A stretch of DNA of 48,465 bases from Candidatus Uhrbacteria bacterium (lineage in GTDB: Bacteria > Patescibacteriota > Patescibacteriia > UBA9934 > GWF2-40-263), in assembly GCA_016844925.1 (NCBI GenBank), contig JAERTI010000053.1, positions 1-48,465 of the forward strand, written 5' to 3'. The position numbers and the translations under genes are program-made. The stretch's first letter is position 1, and each line of letters starts with the position of its first letter. This document shows positions 8,650 through 15,613 of this stretch, piece after piece. Below the pieces are notes generated by a model that saw nothing but the letters and a program-made list of their open reading frames with translations, was not told the origin of the DNA and made no database searches.

Positions 8650-10302
8650 TTAGTCTAATAGGGCTAATCCAGAGGCACTCTCGCCCAGAATGATCAAAAA
8701 GTCCAGGTTTTCCTGAGTGGCGAGGTTTTCATAGTCCTCATCTGAGAACGCGATTTCCTTTGGCACGATGTCACCAGAGATCATCCAGCCAGTGGTGCTG
8801 AGCGTTACGTCTGCTTGGAGAAAGTCTCTCAGGGCCTTCAATTCTTCTGCACGTTGACCATTGGTGAGATCGTAAATAACTGTGTGCTCATAGCCGCGGG
8901 TGGCAGCATTGCCAATGCTTGTAACATCAAAGCCTTGGCCGTCCAAGAGTTGACTTGTACGGAAAGCAAGACCGGTAATGTTTGTTCCATTTTGAATTTC
9001 AACACGTACAAACTTTGGTTTCTCTTCTGGGGCATCGGCGTACTGAGGGGAGAGGAGCTCATCCTCGGTAAAAATGTTCTCTGCGATGTTTTGGAGCGGA
9101 GACCAATCATCATTCTTTGGCAGGAGTACGTACGCGCCATTGAGCACGGTCGCGTACAGCGGGGAGCTCTCTGAGGCGTCGACGACGTGGTGCACGATGC
9201 TTGTGGCATCCAGGTCCTTAAACTCTTTCGCCAGACGCACGATCTCCCAGACGTCCAGGTTCGTTGCGATGTTGGCCTGCAGGGCATCGAGCATCTTTGA
9301 GATGCGCGATGGGTTTAAGAAGGTTGAGGCGGAGAGAACTTTATCTTTCACTGCCAGGATGATTTTTTGCTGGCGCTTGGAGCGAGCAAAGTCCGAGCCC
9401 TCACCGTTGTTTCCGTGACGAGAGCGAACAAACTTGAGTGCCGTGTCGCCGTCCATGTGTGTCCATCCTTCATAGAAGGTGATGGATTCGTAGCGACAAG
9501 AGTAGTCAATAACTTCTGGTTCGTTTTCTTCCTCAAGCTTTTCTTCCAGGATGCCTTTTTCCTCTTCTTCGATTTCTAGGATTTCTGCGAGCTCTTCCAC
9601 ATCTTCTTCCTCGACATACACATTTTCTTCCTCTTCAGGTTCAGCGTAGCCACAGGTGGCAAATTCTTTTCCGTGGCTTGGGTAGCTCGCATCGGTAAAG
9701 GTGTTCTCGACATAAATATCGACACCCCCTAAGGCGTCTACAAACTCAGCAAAGCCATCAAAGTCAACACGCAGGTAGTAGTGGATCTCTTCATCAAGTA
9801 CTTCACCGATTACCTGTGAGGCGAGTGCTGGACCAGCGCCAGGCTCGTCGACCTCACCGTAGGCGTTTGCGTGATTCACTTTGCGATAGCCGTAACCAGG
9901 AATAGGAACGGTCATGTCGCGGGGGAGCGACATCATGCCGATGGCGCCGTCGGACGGCTGGTAACTGGTAAAGATGATGGTGTCGGTCAGCTGTGGACCG
10001 CTGTGGCCCTCGCCTCCAATACCCATGAGCAGAAAGTTCACTCGATCCTCTTCTTCGCCTACGAGCTCACGGTCATCCGAGCCAACAAGGTGTTTAATCG
10101 TTGAGAATAAGGAAATGCTCGGGAAGGTTCCCGAGCTATCTGATGTATCAACGACTTGGTAGGAAAAGACGGCGCCAGCAGTGGCTGCGATGATGAGAAG
10201 AACAATCAGTCCTTTTCCAAAAAAAAGAACCGGCGTTCGCTGTTTGCGGCGCGGGCGTTTGGGGGGTTCTTCGTTAAGAAGATCAATCTTATGCTTGTCC
10301 AT
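8650..10302 (-). CDS. LytR-CpsA-Psr (LCP) family protein with LytR_C domain
   Basis: LCP enzymes move lipid-linked glycopolymers onto the cell wall. After a basic cytoplasmic stretch (KRPRRKQR) there is one membrane segment (LIVLLIIAATAGAVFSY). The LCP domain shows SLPRDMTVPIPG, KVNHANAYGE, the DALGGVDIYVE block and RSRHGN...DFARSKRQQ with the conserved phosphate-binding Arg residues. A Glu-rich insertion of about 55 residues interrupts the domain just before CRYESITFYEGW. A C-terminal LytR_C domain follows (VEIQNGTNITGLA). I chose the ATG at 10302, giving 550 aa: a start at 10341 would lie inside the -35 box of a very good promoter. First gene of the LCP-der-pth-dprA unit. Confidence 0.92.
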   Translation of the reverse strand: MDKHKIDLLNEEPPKRPRRKQRTPVLFFGKGLIVLLIIAATAGAVFSYQVVDTSDSSGTFPSISLFSTIKHLVGSDDRELVGEEEDRVNFLLMGIGGEGHSGPQLTDTIIFTSYQPSDGAIGMMSLPRDMTVPIPGYGYRKVNHANAYGEVDEPGAGPALASQVIGEVLDEEIHYYLRVDFDGFAEFVDALGGVDIYVENTFTDASYPSHGKEFATCGYAEPEEEENVYVEEEDVEELAEILEIEEEEKGILEEKLEEENEPEVIDYSCRYESITFYEGWTHMDGDTALKFVRSRHGNNGEGSDFARSKRQQKIILAVKDKVLSASTFLNPSRISKMLDALQANIATNLDVWEIVRLAKEFKDLDATSIVHHVVDASESSPLYATVLNGAYVLLPKNDDWSPLQNIAENIFTEDELLSPQYADAPEEKPKFVRVEIQNGTNITGLAFRTSQLLDGQGFDVTSIGNAATRGYEHTVIYDLTNGQRAEELKALRDFLQADVTLSTTGWMISGDIVPKEIAFSDEDYENLATQENLDFLIILGESASGLALLD

Positions 10303-10312
10303 AATCAGGGGT

Positions 10313-10341
10313 ATTGTAGCCGGATTGAAAGGAGGTTTCAA
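10313..10341 (-). promoter_or_regulatory. promoter of the LCP-der-pth-dprA unit (leaderless type)
   Basis: TTGAAA (10336-10341), 17-nt spacer, TACAAT (10313-10318) on the minus strand. The ATG at 10302 begins 10 nt after the -10 box, so the predicted leader is about 4 nt. This site decides the start codon of the LCP gene. Confidence 0.8.
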
Positions 10342-10394
10342 GCGTTTGGGGTTCTCTGGATAGTATTCTTCGTTTTGTTTGTTGCCTTAGACCC

Positions 10395-10423
10395 TTGAGT
10401 AAAGGCTGATTTTTTGATACGGT
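10395..10423 (+). promoter_or_regulatory. probable lepB promoter
   Basis: TTGAGT (10395-10400), 17-nt spacer, TACGGT (10418-10423). The -10 is poor, but spacing is ideal and it is divergent from the LCP promoter. Predicted leader is about 18 nt without a clear Shine-Dalgarno. Confidence 0.5.
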
Positions 10424-10447
10424 GGAAACACTTTTACGCCCTCGCCT

Positions 10448-11053
10448 ATGAATAGCCGCTTTTCGGCCTTTGAAGACAAGTTGTATAACAAGTTTGGTCC
10501 AGTCGGTGGTGCCGTTTTGGCCTTCATATTTGAGGTGGTGCAAATCGTGCTCATCTCAAGTGCCATCATCATTCCGGTTCGCTACTTCCTGATTCAGCCG
10601 TTCTATGTGAAGGGAGCGTCCATGGAACCAAATTTTTACGATCATGAATACTTGATCATCGATGAGCTCTCCTATCGATTCCGAACACCAGAGCGTGGAG
10701 AGATTGTGGTATTCCGTTACCCACGTGACCCAAGTCAGTATTTCATCAAGCGTGTTGTCGCACTTCCTGGTGAGACCATCGAGATTACTAGTGGGGAAGT
10801 GGTCATCTACAACACGGAGCATCCTAATGGTCTCAAGCTTAACGAGGAGTATTTAACCGAGACAACCAATGGTAAGGAGCGTGTCACACTTGGGCCAGAT
10901 GAGTACTACGTTCTTGGCGACAATAGAGACTCTTCGCTAGACTCACGAAGTTTTGAAGCGCTACCAATTGATAACATTATCGGACGTGTGTGGGTGCGGG
11001 GTTTGCCACTCTCACGTATCGGAACGTTCGAACTACCTGAATATAATCTCTAG
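10448..11053 (+). CDS. lepB: signal peptidase I
   Basis: Membrane-bound serine protease that removes signal peptides from exported proteins, needed for the many secreted proteins nearby. One N-terminal membrane segment (about residues 22-47) is followed by the catalytic Ser58 in GASMEPN and the catalytic Lys101 in FIKRVVALPGE. The C-terminal signature YYVLGDNRDSSLDSR is intact. At 201 aa it is a short single-anchor form, as in Gram-positive bacteria. hisS begins 4 nt after its stop. Confidence 0.95.
   Translation: MNSRFSAFEDKLYNKFGPVGGAVLAFIFEVVQIVLISSAIIIPVRYFLIQPFYVKGASMEPNFYDHEYLIIDELSYRFRTPERGEIVVFRYPRDPSQYFIKRVVALPGETIEITSGEVVIYNTEHPNGLKLNEEYLTETTNGKERVTLGPDEYYVLGDNRDSSLDSRSFEALPIDNIIGRVWVRGLPLSRIGTFELPEYNL
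11042..11047 (+). promoter_or_regulatory. -10 box for leaderless hisS transcription
   Basis: A perfect TATAAT lies in the last codons of lepB. It ends 10 nt before the hisS ATG at 11058, the same spacing as the LCP and topA promoters. No convincing -35 was found, so hisS may also be read through from lepB. Confidence 0.5.
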
Positions 11054-11057
11054 ACTT

Positions 11058-12476
11058 ATGCCTGCAAAGAAAAAAGCCGAGCCAGCAAAGACGAAGAAAA
11101 AGGTGCCTGCAAAAAAGGCTTCAGCAAAAACGGAGGAAGTGCCAAAGAAGAAAGTTAAGACTCCTGAGCTGCTTCGTGGGTTCCGCGATATTCTTCCTGA
11201 TGAGCAGGGGAGGTGGAACATGGTTCGTGACGCGATTCGAAATATCGCAGAGGCATACACCTTTGATCGTATTGATCTTCCTGTTTTGGAGCGAACGGAT
11301 TTGTTTCAGCGCACGGTTGGAAAGGCAACAGATATCATTGAAAAGGAGATGTATACGTTTACCGATCCTTCTAATCGGTCGGTTGCTCTCCGTCCAGAAG
11401 CAACAGCATCAGCAGCGCGTGCGTACATTAACCATGGCATGCTTGAGCGCCCTCAGCCCGTGAAGCTTTGGTACATGGGGCCAATGTTCCGTCACGACCG
11501 TCCGCAGGCAGGTCGTTACCGTCAGTTTAACCAAGCAGGATTCGAGAGTTTTGGTGTGCATGAGCCGATCGTTGATGCACAGCTGATTGTTCTGGGTGTA
11601 CAGATTTTCAAAGATCTTGGACTCGACGTGAAGGTTGATATTAACTCGATTGGAACACCAGAGTGCCGACAGGCGTACCTCGCAGAATTAGTTGCGTACT
11701 TCCGTCAGCATCGCAGTAAGTTGTGTGATGAAGATAAGAAGCGATTGCAAAAGAATCCACTCCGCTTGCTTGATAGTAAGGATGAGACCACACGTGAGCT
11801 TCTTGATGGAGCTCCACAGATTCTGGATTGGTTGGATGAGAAGTCAAAGGAGCACTTTATGAAGGTGCTTGAGTTCATCGAAGAAGTGGAGATTCCATTT
11901 ACACTTAATCCCTACCTTGTTCGCGGACTGGATTACTACAGCCATACCGTGTTCGAGTTTTTGCCCGCTGACGACACTGGTGAGAAGGCGCAGAATGCTC
12001 TTGGGGGAGGTGGACGCTACGATGGGCTTGTTGAGCTTTTGGGAGGACGTGAAGAGACACCGGCGTGCGGATTCGCTCTCGGCATTGAGCGCATCGTGCG
12101 TGCGTTGGGAGACAAGGGAATTGATCCACCACAGCGACCGCAGCCACAAGTGTTCTTTGCCCAGCTGGGAGATGCAGCACGTCGCATTGGATTGAATCTT
12201 TATGAGGAGTTCCGTCAGGCTGGTATTCCAGTCGCCGAAGCGTTTGGTAAGAATGCCCTTAAGGCGCAGCTGGAAGCGGCGAATAAGTTGAACGTAGACC
12301 TTACGCTGATTCTGGGACAGAAAGAGGTGTTAGATGGAACCATTATTATCCGAGATATGGAGTCTGGAGCGCAGGAGATTGTGGATGTGAAGAAGGTTGT
12401 TTCTCTGGTCGAGAAAAAGCTCCGGAAAGAAGAGGGAGTTGCTCCTATTACTCAGTCTCCGGTTGTAGAGAAGTAG
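11058..12476 (+). CDS. hisS: histidine-tRNA ligase
   Basis: Charges tRNA-His. The class II core is intact: motif 1 region, motif 2 (YMGPMFRHDRPQAGRYRQF), the HisRS signature LVRGLDYYSHTVFEF and motif 3 (GFALGIERIVRAL), then the anticodon-binding domain from about residue 360. A Lys/Ala-rich extension of about 36 residues (AKKKAEPAKTKKK...) precedes the catalytic core, which begins at TPELLRGFRDILP. I chose ATG 11058 because a longer frame back to 10953 would overlap lepB by 100 bp. Predicted length is 472 aa. Confidence 0.95.
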   Translation: MPAKKKAEPAKTKKKVPAKKASAKTEEVPKKKVKTPELLRGFRDILPDEQGRWNMVRDAIRNIAEAYTFDRIDLPVLERTDLFQRTVGKATDIIEKEMYTFTDPSNRSVALRPEATASAARAYINHGMLERPQPVKLWYMGPMFRHDRPQAGRYRQFNQAGFESFGVHEPIVDAQLIVLGVQIFKDLGLDVKVDINSIGTPECRQAYLAELVAYFRQHRSKLCDEDKKRLQKNPLRLLDSKDETTRELLDGAPQILDWLDEKSKEHFMKVLEFIEEVEIPFTLNPYLVRGLDYYSHTVFEFLPADDTGEKAQNALGGGGRYDGLVELLGGREETPACGFALGIERIVRALGDKGIDPPQRPQPQVFFAQLGDAARRIGLNLYEEFRQAGIPVAEAFGKNALKAQLEAANKLNVDLTLILGQKEVLDGTIIIRDMESGAQEIVDVKKVVSLVEKKLRKEEGVAPITQSPVVEK

Positions 12477-12491
12477 GTGGGGACGAATCGG

Positions 12492-12520
12492 TTGACAAAA
12501 ATGCCGAAATTGAGCAAAAT
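12492..12520 (+). promoter_or_regulatory. rpsU-yqeY promoter
   Basis: TTGACA (12492-12497), 17-nt spacer beginning AAAATGCC, CAAAAT (12515-12520). The perfect -35 and the A-tract/GCC start of the spacer are shared with several promoters in the 38-43 kb region. Confidence 0.75.
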
Positions 12521-12545
12521 CCCCCTGTCTTATTAAAAACCCTTT

Positions 12546-12555
12546 AGAAAGGAGT
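12546..12555 (+). promoter_or_regulatory. strong Shine-Dalgarno of rpsU
   Basis: AGAAAGGAGT ends 6 nt before a GTG start. It is one of the few strong ribosome binding sites among the housekeeping genes here and it decides the GTG at 12562 as start. Confidence 0.8.
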
Positions 12556-12561
12556 AAAACT

Positions 12562-12807
12562 GTGATTAAAGTAAAGCGTAAAAAAGGCGAGAGTTTCGAG
12601 AGCGTGTACCGTCGTTTTGGTCGTCGTGTGCAGCAAAGCGGTAACATGCTTCAGGCTCGAAAGCTACGATTCCACACAGCTGAGCCGAATAAGAACAAGA
12701 TGCGCGCTAGCGCTCTTCGCCGTATGACGGTTACCGCCAAGCGTGAGTACCTCATGCGTATCGGTCAGCTCGTTGAAACACGTCGCAATCGCCGACGCCG
12801 AAGGTAA
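12562..12807 (+). CDS. rpsU: 30S ribosomal protein S21
   Basis: Small basic ribosomal protein (81 aa) of the 30S platform, involved in initiation. The sequence opens MIKVKRKKGESFESVYRRFGRRVQQSG, the normal S21 pattern, continues with a second helix rich in Arg/Lys and finishes with an Arg-rich tail (RRNRRRRR). The start is GTG, supported by the Shine-Dalgarno. The yqeY start is 5 nt after its stop, the same pairing seen in many bacteria. Confidence 0.93.
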   Translation: MIKVKRKKGESFESVYRRFGRRVQQSGNMLQARKLRFHTAEPNKNKMRASALRRMTVTAKREYLMRIGQLVETRRNRRRRR

Positions 12808-12812
12808 ATTCT

Positions 12813-13577
12813 ATGTCCCTGTCTGAACAGATTACATCAGACATGAAAGAGGCCATGAAGGCCAAAAACAGCGCAACGCTATCCACGTTGCGTTTGTTGC
12901 GTAGTGCCATCAAGAACAAGGCCATTGATCTTCGTCATGATCTTTCTGACGATGAGGTGCAGGCTGTGATCAAGTCACAGGTAAAACAGCTGAAGGACTC
13001 TATCGAGTCGTTCAAGGAAGGTGGTCGTGATGAGATGGTGCAAGATCTTCAGGCTGAGCTTGAGGTGCTGGGCGCATACCTCCCAGAAGAGATGGGGGAT
13101 GAGGAGCTTGAATCTGTCGTGAAGGGTGCGGTAGAAGCATCTGGTGCAAGTTCAAAAGCTGAGATGGGTATGGCCATGGGCGCTGCCATGAAGGCAGTAG
13201 CTGGTCGAGCTGATGGGAATCGTGTGAAGGCGATTGTTATGAAGCTTCTTCCCTCACTCGCGCTCGTGCTTGCCGGAACGTTCACGCACACAACATCAGC
13301 CCTGGCAGCCATTCCACTGGATTCAGAATTGGGCAGCATCGGGTTCTCTGCGGACTTCATGGTAATGGGACTTCGAGCCTTTCGTGTCATTATTCTCTGG
13401 TTCGGGATCGCTGCGATTGTAAACATTTTGAACGGAGGATTTCAGTACATGACATCTTCCATGCGTGACAAATCTCATGAGATAGCCATGGGTAAGATCA
13501 CCATGGGGTTGTTTGCCACAATAATCGTCGCAGCAATGTTTGCTTCCGTCACGATTATCTTGCAACAAATCGGATAG
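12813..13577 (+). CDS. YqeY/GatB-like domain in one frame with a signal peptide and pilin-like membrane segment
   Basis: Residues 1-146 are a complete GatB/YqeY-type protein (MSLSEQITSDMKEAMKAK, GAYLPEEM, GRADGNRVKAIVMKLL), where the family normally stops. The frame does not stop: it runs straight into LPSLALVLAGTFTHTTSALA-AIPLD, a good signal peptide, then two or three hydrophobic segments (IILWFGIAAIVNILNGGFQYM and LFATIIVAAMFASVTIIL) like VirB2/TrbC pilins. Met143 (13239) would start a 112-aa exported protein and has GAAGG 9 nt upstream. So this is either a true fusion or two overlapping in-frame products; I favour an internal start, because a cytosolic domain ahead of a signal peptide makes little sense. 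Confidence 0.8.
   Translation: MSLSEQITSDMKEAMKAKNSATLSTLRLLRSAIKNKAIDLRHDLSDDEVQAVIKSQVKQLKDSIESFKEGGRDEMVQDLQAELEVLGAYLPEEMGDEELESVVKGAVEASGASSKAEMGMAMGAAMKAVAGRADGNRVKAIVMKLLPSLALVLAGTFTHTTSALAAIPLDSELGSIGFSADFMVMGLRAFRVIILWFGIAAIVNILNGGFQYMTSSMRDKSHEIAMGKITMGLFATIIVAAMFASVTIILQQIG
13239..13577 (+). CDS. candidate internal gene: VirB2/TrbC-like pilin or channel subunit (112 aa)
   Basis: Alternative in-frame product starting at ATG 13239 inside the YqeY frame. Its N-terminus (MKLLPSLALVLAGTFTHTTS then ALA) is a textbook signal peptide, and the mature part has two membrane helices separated by a short charged loop (SSMRDKSHEIAMGK). The same two-helix arrangement occurs in the next two genes (13688 and 15614). 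GAAGG at 13226-13230 could serve as ribosome binding site. Whether it is translated separately cannot be settled from sequence. Confidence 0.5.
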   Translation: MKLLPSLALVLAGTFTHTTSALAAIPLDSELGSIGFSADFMVMGLRAFRVIILWFGIAAIVNILNGGFQYMTSSMRDKSHEIAMGKITMGLFATIIVAAMFASVTIILQQIG

Positions 13578-13587
13578 TGAAAAAATA

Positions 13588-13616
13588 AAAACAGATTCGT
13601 AAGAGTCTGTTTTTTC
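13588..13616 (+). terminator. intrinsic terminator after the yqeY/pilin frame
   Basis: An 11-bp stem with one G-U pair (13588-13598 with 13603-13613), GTAA loop and T-run ends the rpsU-yqeY message. Confidence 0.85.
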
Positions 13617-13687
13617 ATATCCACAGTTTTACCTGCTCGTTTATGGGTACATGCGGTACAATAGGTGCACGCAAAGGCGTATTACAC

Positions 13688-15610
13688 ATGCGACGCCTGA
13701 TGACCCATACAAGGCACCCCGTTTTCTCTCGCGCGGCCACATTTGCCGTAGTGAGTTTTTGTGTTTTACTCCTCTGGTTCCTTGGGGCAAAAGAGGTTGC
13801 TGCACAAACGGCTTTTGAACGGTTTGGCGATGCGACGACACTTTCTCAAGATCCAATCGGGATCATCATTGCGCGTGTCATTCGGGTGTTCCTCGGTTTG
13901 ACGGGTGTTATCCTAACCGCGTTGGTGGTCTATGCAGGTTACCTGTACATGACGGCACAGGGGGTTCCAGCTCAGATTGAGAAAGCAAAGAACATCATCA
14001 AAAATGCCGTCATTGGTTTGGTTATTATATTCTCTTCATTTGCGATTACTACCTGGATTTTGAATGCCCTTCTAGATGCCACATACACTGGCAGTGTTGA
14101 AGCTGTTGCGGATAGTTATTCTGAGCCGTTTAGCACAGCACTAGGTGCAGGTGTGCTTGAGGATCATTACCCAGAACGGAACGCTTCAGATATTCCGCGG
14201 AATACCAATATTTTTGTCACGTTTAAGGAGGCGATTGAAGTTTCTAGCATTATTAAGGATTACGATACAGATCCAACGTCCACTGACTTGAACTTAGACA
14301 GTGTTCTTATCTACCCGACGGAAGATGGAGTCGGATCAGCACTTGCCACAGACGCCGTTCAAGTTTCCGTCACGGACGATCACGAGATTTTCGTATTTGA
14401 CCCGGTTGATTATCTTGGGAATGCAGAGACGGATACAAACTACACAGTCGTATTAACCTCTAATATTGAGACAGAGGATGGCGATCCTGCCTTCACGGGT
14501 TCGTCAGTGAGTGGGTATGATTGGACCTTTGAGGTTTCAACAGAAATCGACTTGACCCCACCGTATGTCGTGTCAGTTGTACCTGCCGCCGAGTCAGAAG
14601 AGCCGCGTAATATAACGATCGAGATCAACTTTTCGGAAGCAATGAATCCTATTGCTGTAACGGGAACCTATGACGGGTCAACGGAGCTCTTTTCAAATCT
14701 TACGGCCATTGCTGAAACGAGTGGTCAAGTAAATGGCACCTGGGAAATTTCAAATGGATACAAGACCGTCGGATTCACAACAACAGATGCCTGTGGGGAA
14801 GATCCATGTGGTGACATTATTTACTGTCTCCCAGGGGAAGAGGAGATCGACGTGACGGTGAAGGCGGCTACGATTAACGAGGATGATCCACCACAAGCTG
14901 CTATTGGAAGTCCGCTTTACGATGGTGCAGCCGATGCAGCGAGCAACTCGCTTGATGGTGACAATGACGAGGTTGCTTGTGGATCAGATTCAAACACGAT
15001 TACCTGTCCTGATGGCGACGATAACGACAACTACGAGTGGAGTTTTGAGACGACAGATGAGATCGAAGACACGGTTCCGTACATCACAGCGCATTATCCC
15101 GATATCAGCGAGGGGGAGATTGATCAGACAGATCCAGTAGCGGTCTCTTTCAACGGGTACCTAAAGTCCTCAACAGTTAACACGAGCTCAGTATCGCTTT
15201 GGCCAGATCCGTACTACGGCATGTGGTTCAATGTGCGTAAGACCGATGATTACGATGAGGATGGCACATTAGATTCGTCAGATTTTGATGGTGATGGTAT
15301 TGAGGAGTTCTTTAATACAGTCATGATTCAGCACCCAACGTTTGTGAGTACTGATGAGGGTGGTTGGGACTACTGGCCTGTGCTGACAAACGATATCAAG
15401 AGCACGTATCAAATCTGCATGTTCCCAGCGATGGATGAACTCAGTTGTGGTGATCCAGATGACCCACCACCAATACGATCTTCCTCCGCGCCATGGTGTT
15501 GTGAGGGCCGTCCAGGTACAAGTGAGTGTCAGACGGACGCACAGTCACTGCTGCCAACGCCGTCTGAGGGTGACATCGTTCTCCCAAATAATATCGAAAC
15601 CGCACTTTAG
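13688..15610 (+). CDS. VirB2-like membrane module fused to Ig-like (Big_5-type) extracellular domains (640 aa)
   Basis: After a signal/anchor segment (FAVVSFCVLLLWFLGAKEVAAQ) comes a two-helix VirB2/TrbC-like module at about residues 57-135 (IIIARVIRVFLGLTGVILTA, then [20 protein letters not shown]). The extracellular part has at least three bacterial Ig-like repeats with SbsA/Big_5 character: DHYPERNASDIPRNTNIFVTF, PPYVVSVVPAAESEEPRNI and VPYITAHYPDISEG, acidic and with scattered Cys pairs. I start at ATG 13688 (AAAGG 10 nt upstream); ATG 13700 is possible and ATG 13643 overlaps a TACAAT box. The next gene starts 3 nt after the stop. Function not known; perhaps a surface adhesin or pilus-like assembly tied to the membrane. 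Confidence 0.8.
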   Translation: MRRLMTHTRHPVFSRAATFAVVSFCVLLLWFLGAKEVAAQTAFERFGDATTLSQDPIGIIIARVIRVFLGLTGVILTALVVYAGYLYMTAQGVPAQIEKAKNIIKNAVIGLVIIFSSFAITTWILNALLDATYTGSVEAVADSYSEPFSTALGAGVLEDHYPERNASDIPRNTNIFVTFKEAIEVSSIIKDYDTDPTSTDLNLDSVLIYPTEDGVGSALATDAVQVSVTDDHEIFVFDPVDYLGNAETDTNYTVVLTSNIETEDGDPAFTGSSVSGYDWTFEVSTEIDLTPPYVVSVVPAAESEEPRNITIEINFSEAMNPIAVTGTYDGSTELFSNLTAIAETSGQVNGTWEISNGYKTVGFTTTDACGEDPCGDIIYCLPGEEEIDVTVKAATINEDDPPQAAIGSPLYDGAADAASNSLDGDNDEVACGSDSNTITCPDGDDNDNYEWSFETTDEIEDTVPYITAHYPDISEGEIDQTDPVAVSFNGYLKSSTVNTSSVSLWPDPYYGMWFNVRKTDDYDEDGTLDSSDFDGDGIEEFFNTVMIQHPTFVSTDEGGWDYWPVLTNDIKSTYQICMFPAMDELSCGDPDDPPPIRSSSAPWCCEGRPGTSECQTDAQSLLPTPSEGDIVLPNNIETAL

Positions 15611-15613
15611 TAC

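Noticed and set aside
10303-10341. Longer start of the LCP protein at 10341
   Set aside because: The extra codons include the promoter -35 and -10 boxes, so they cannot be in the message from that promoter.
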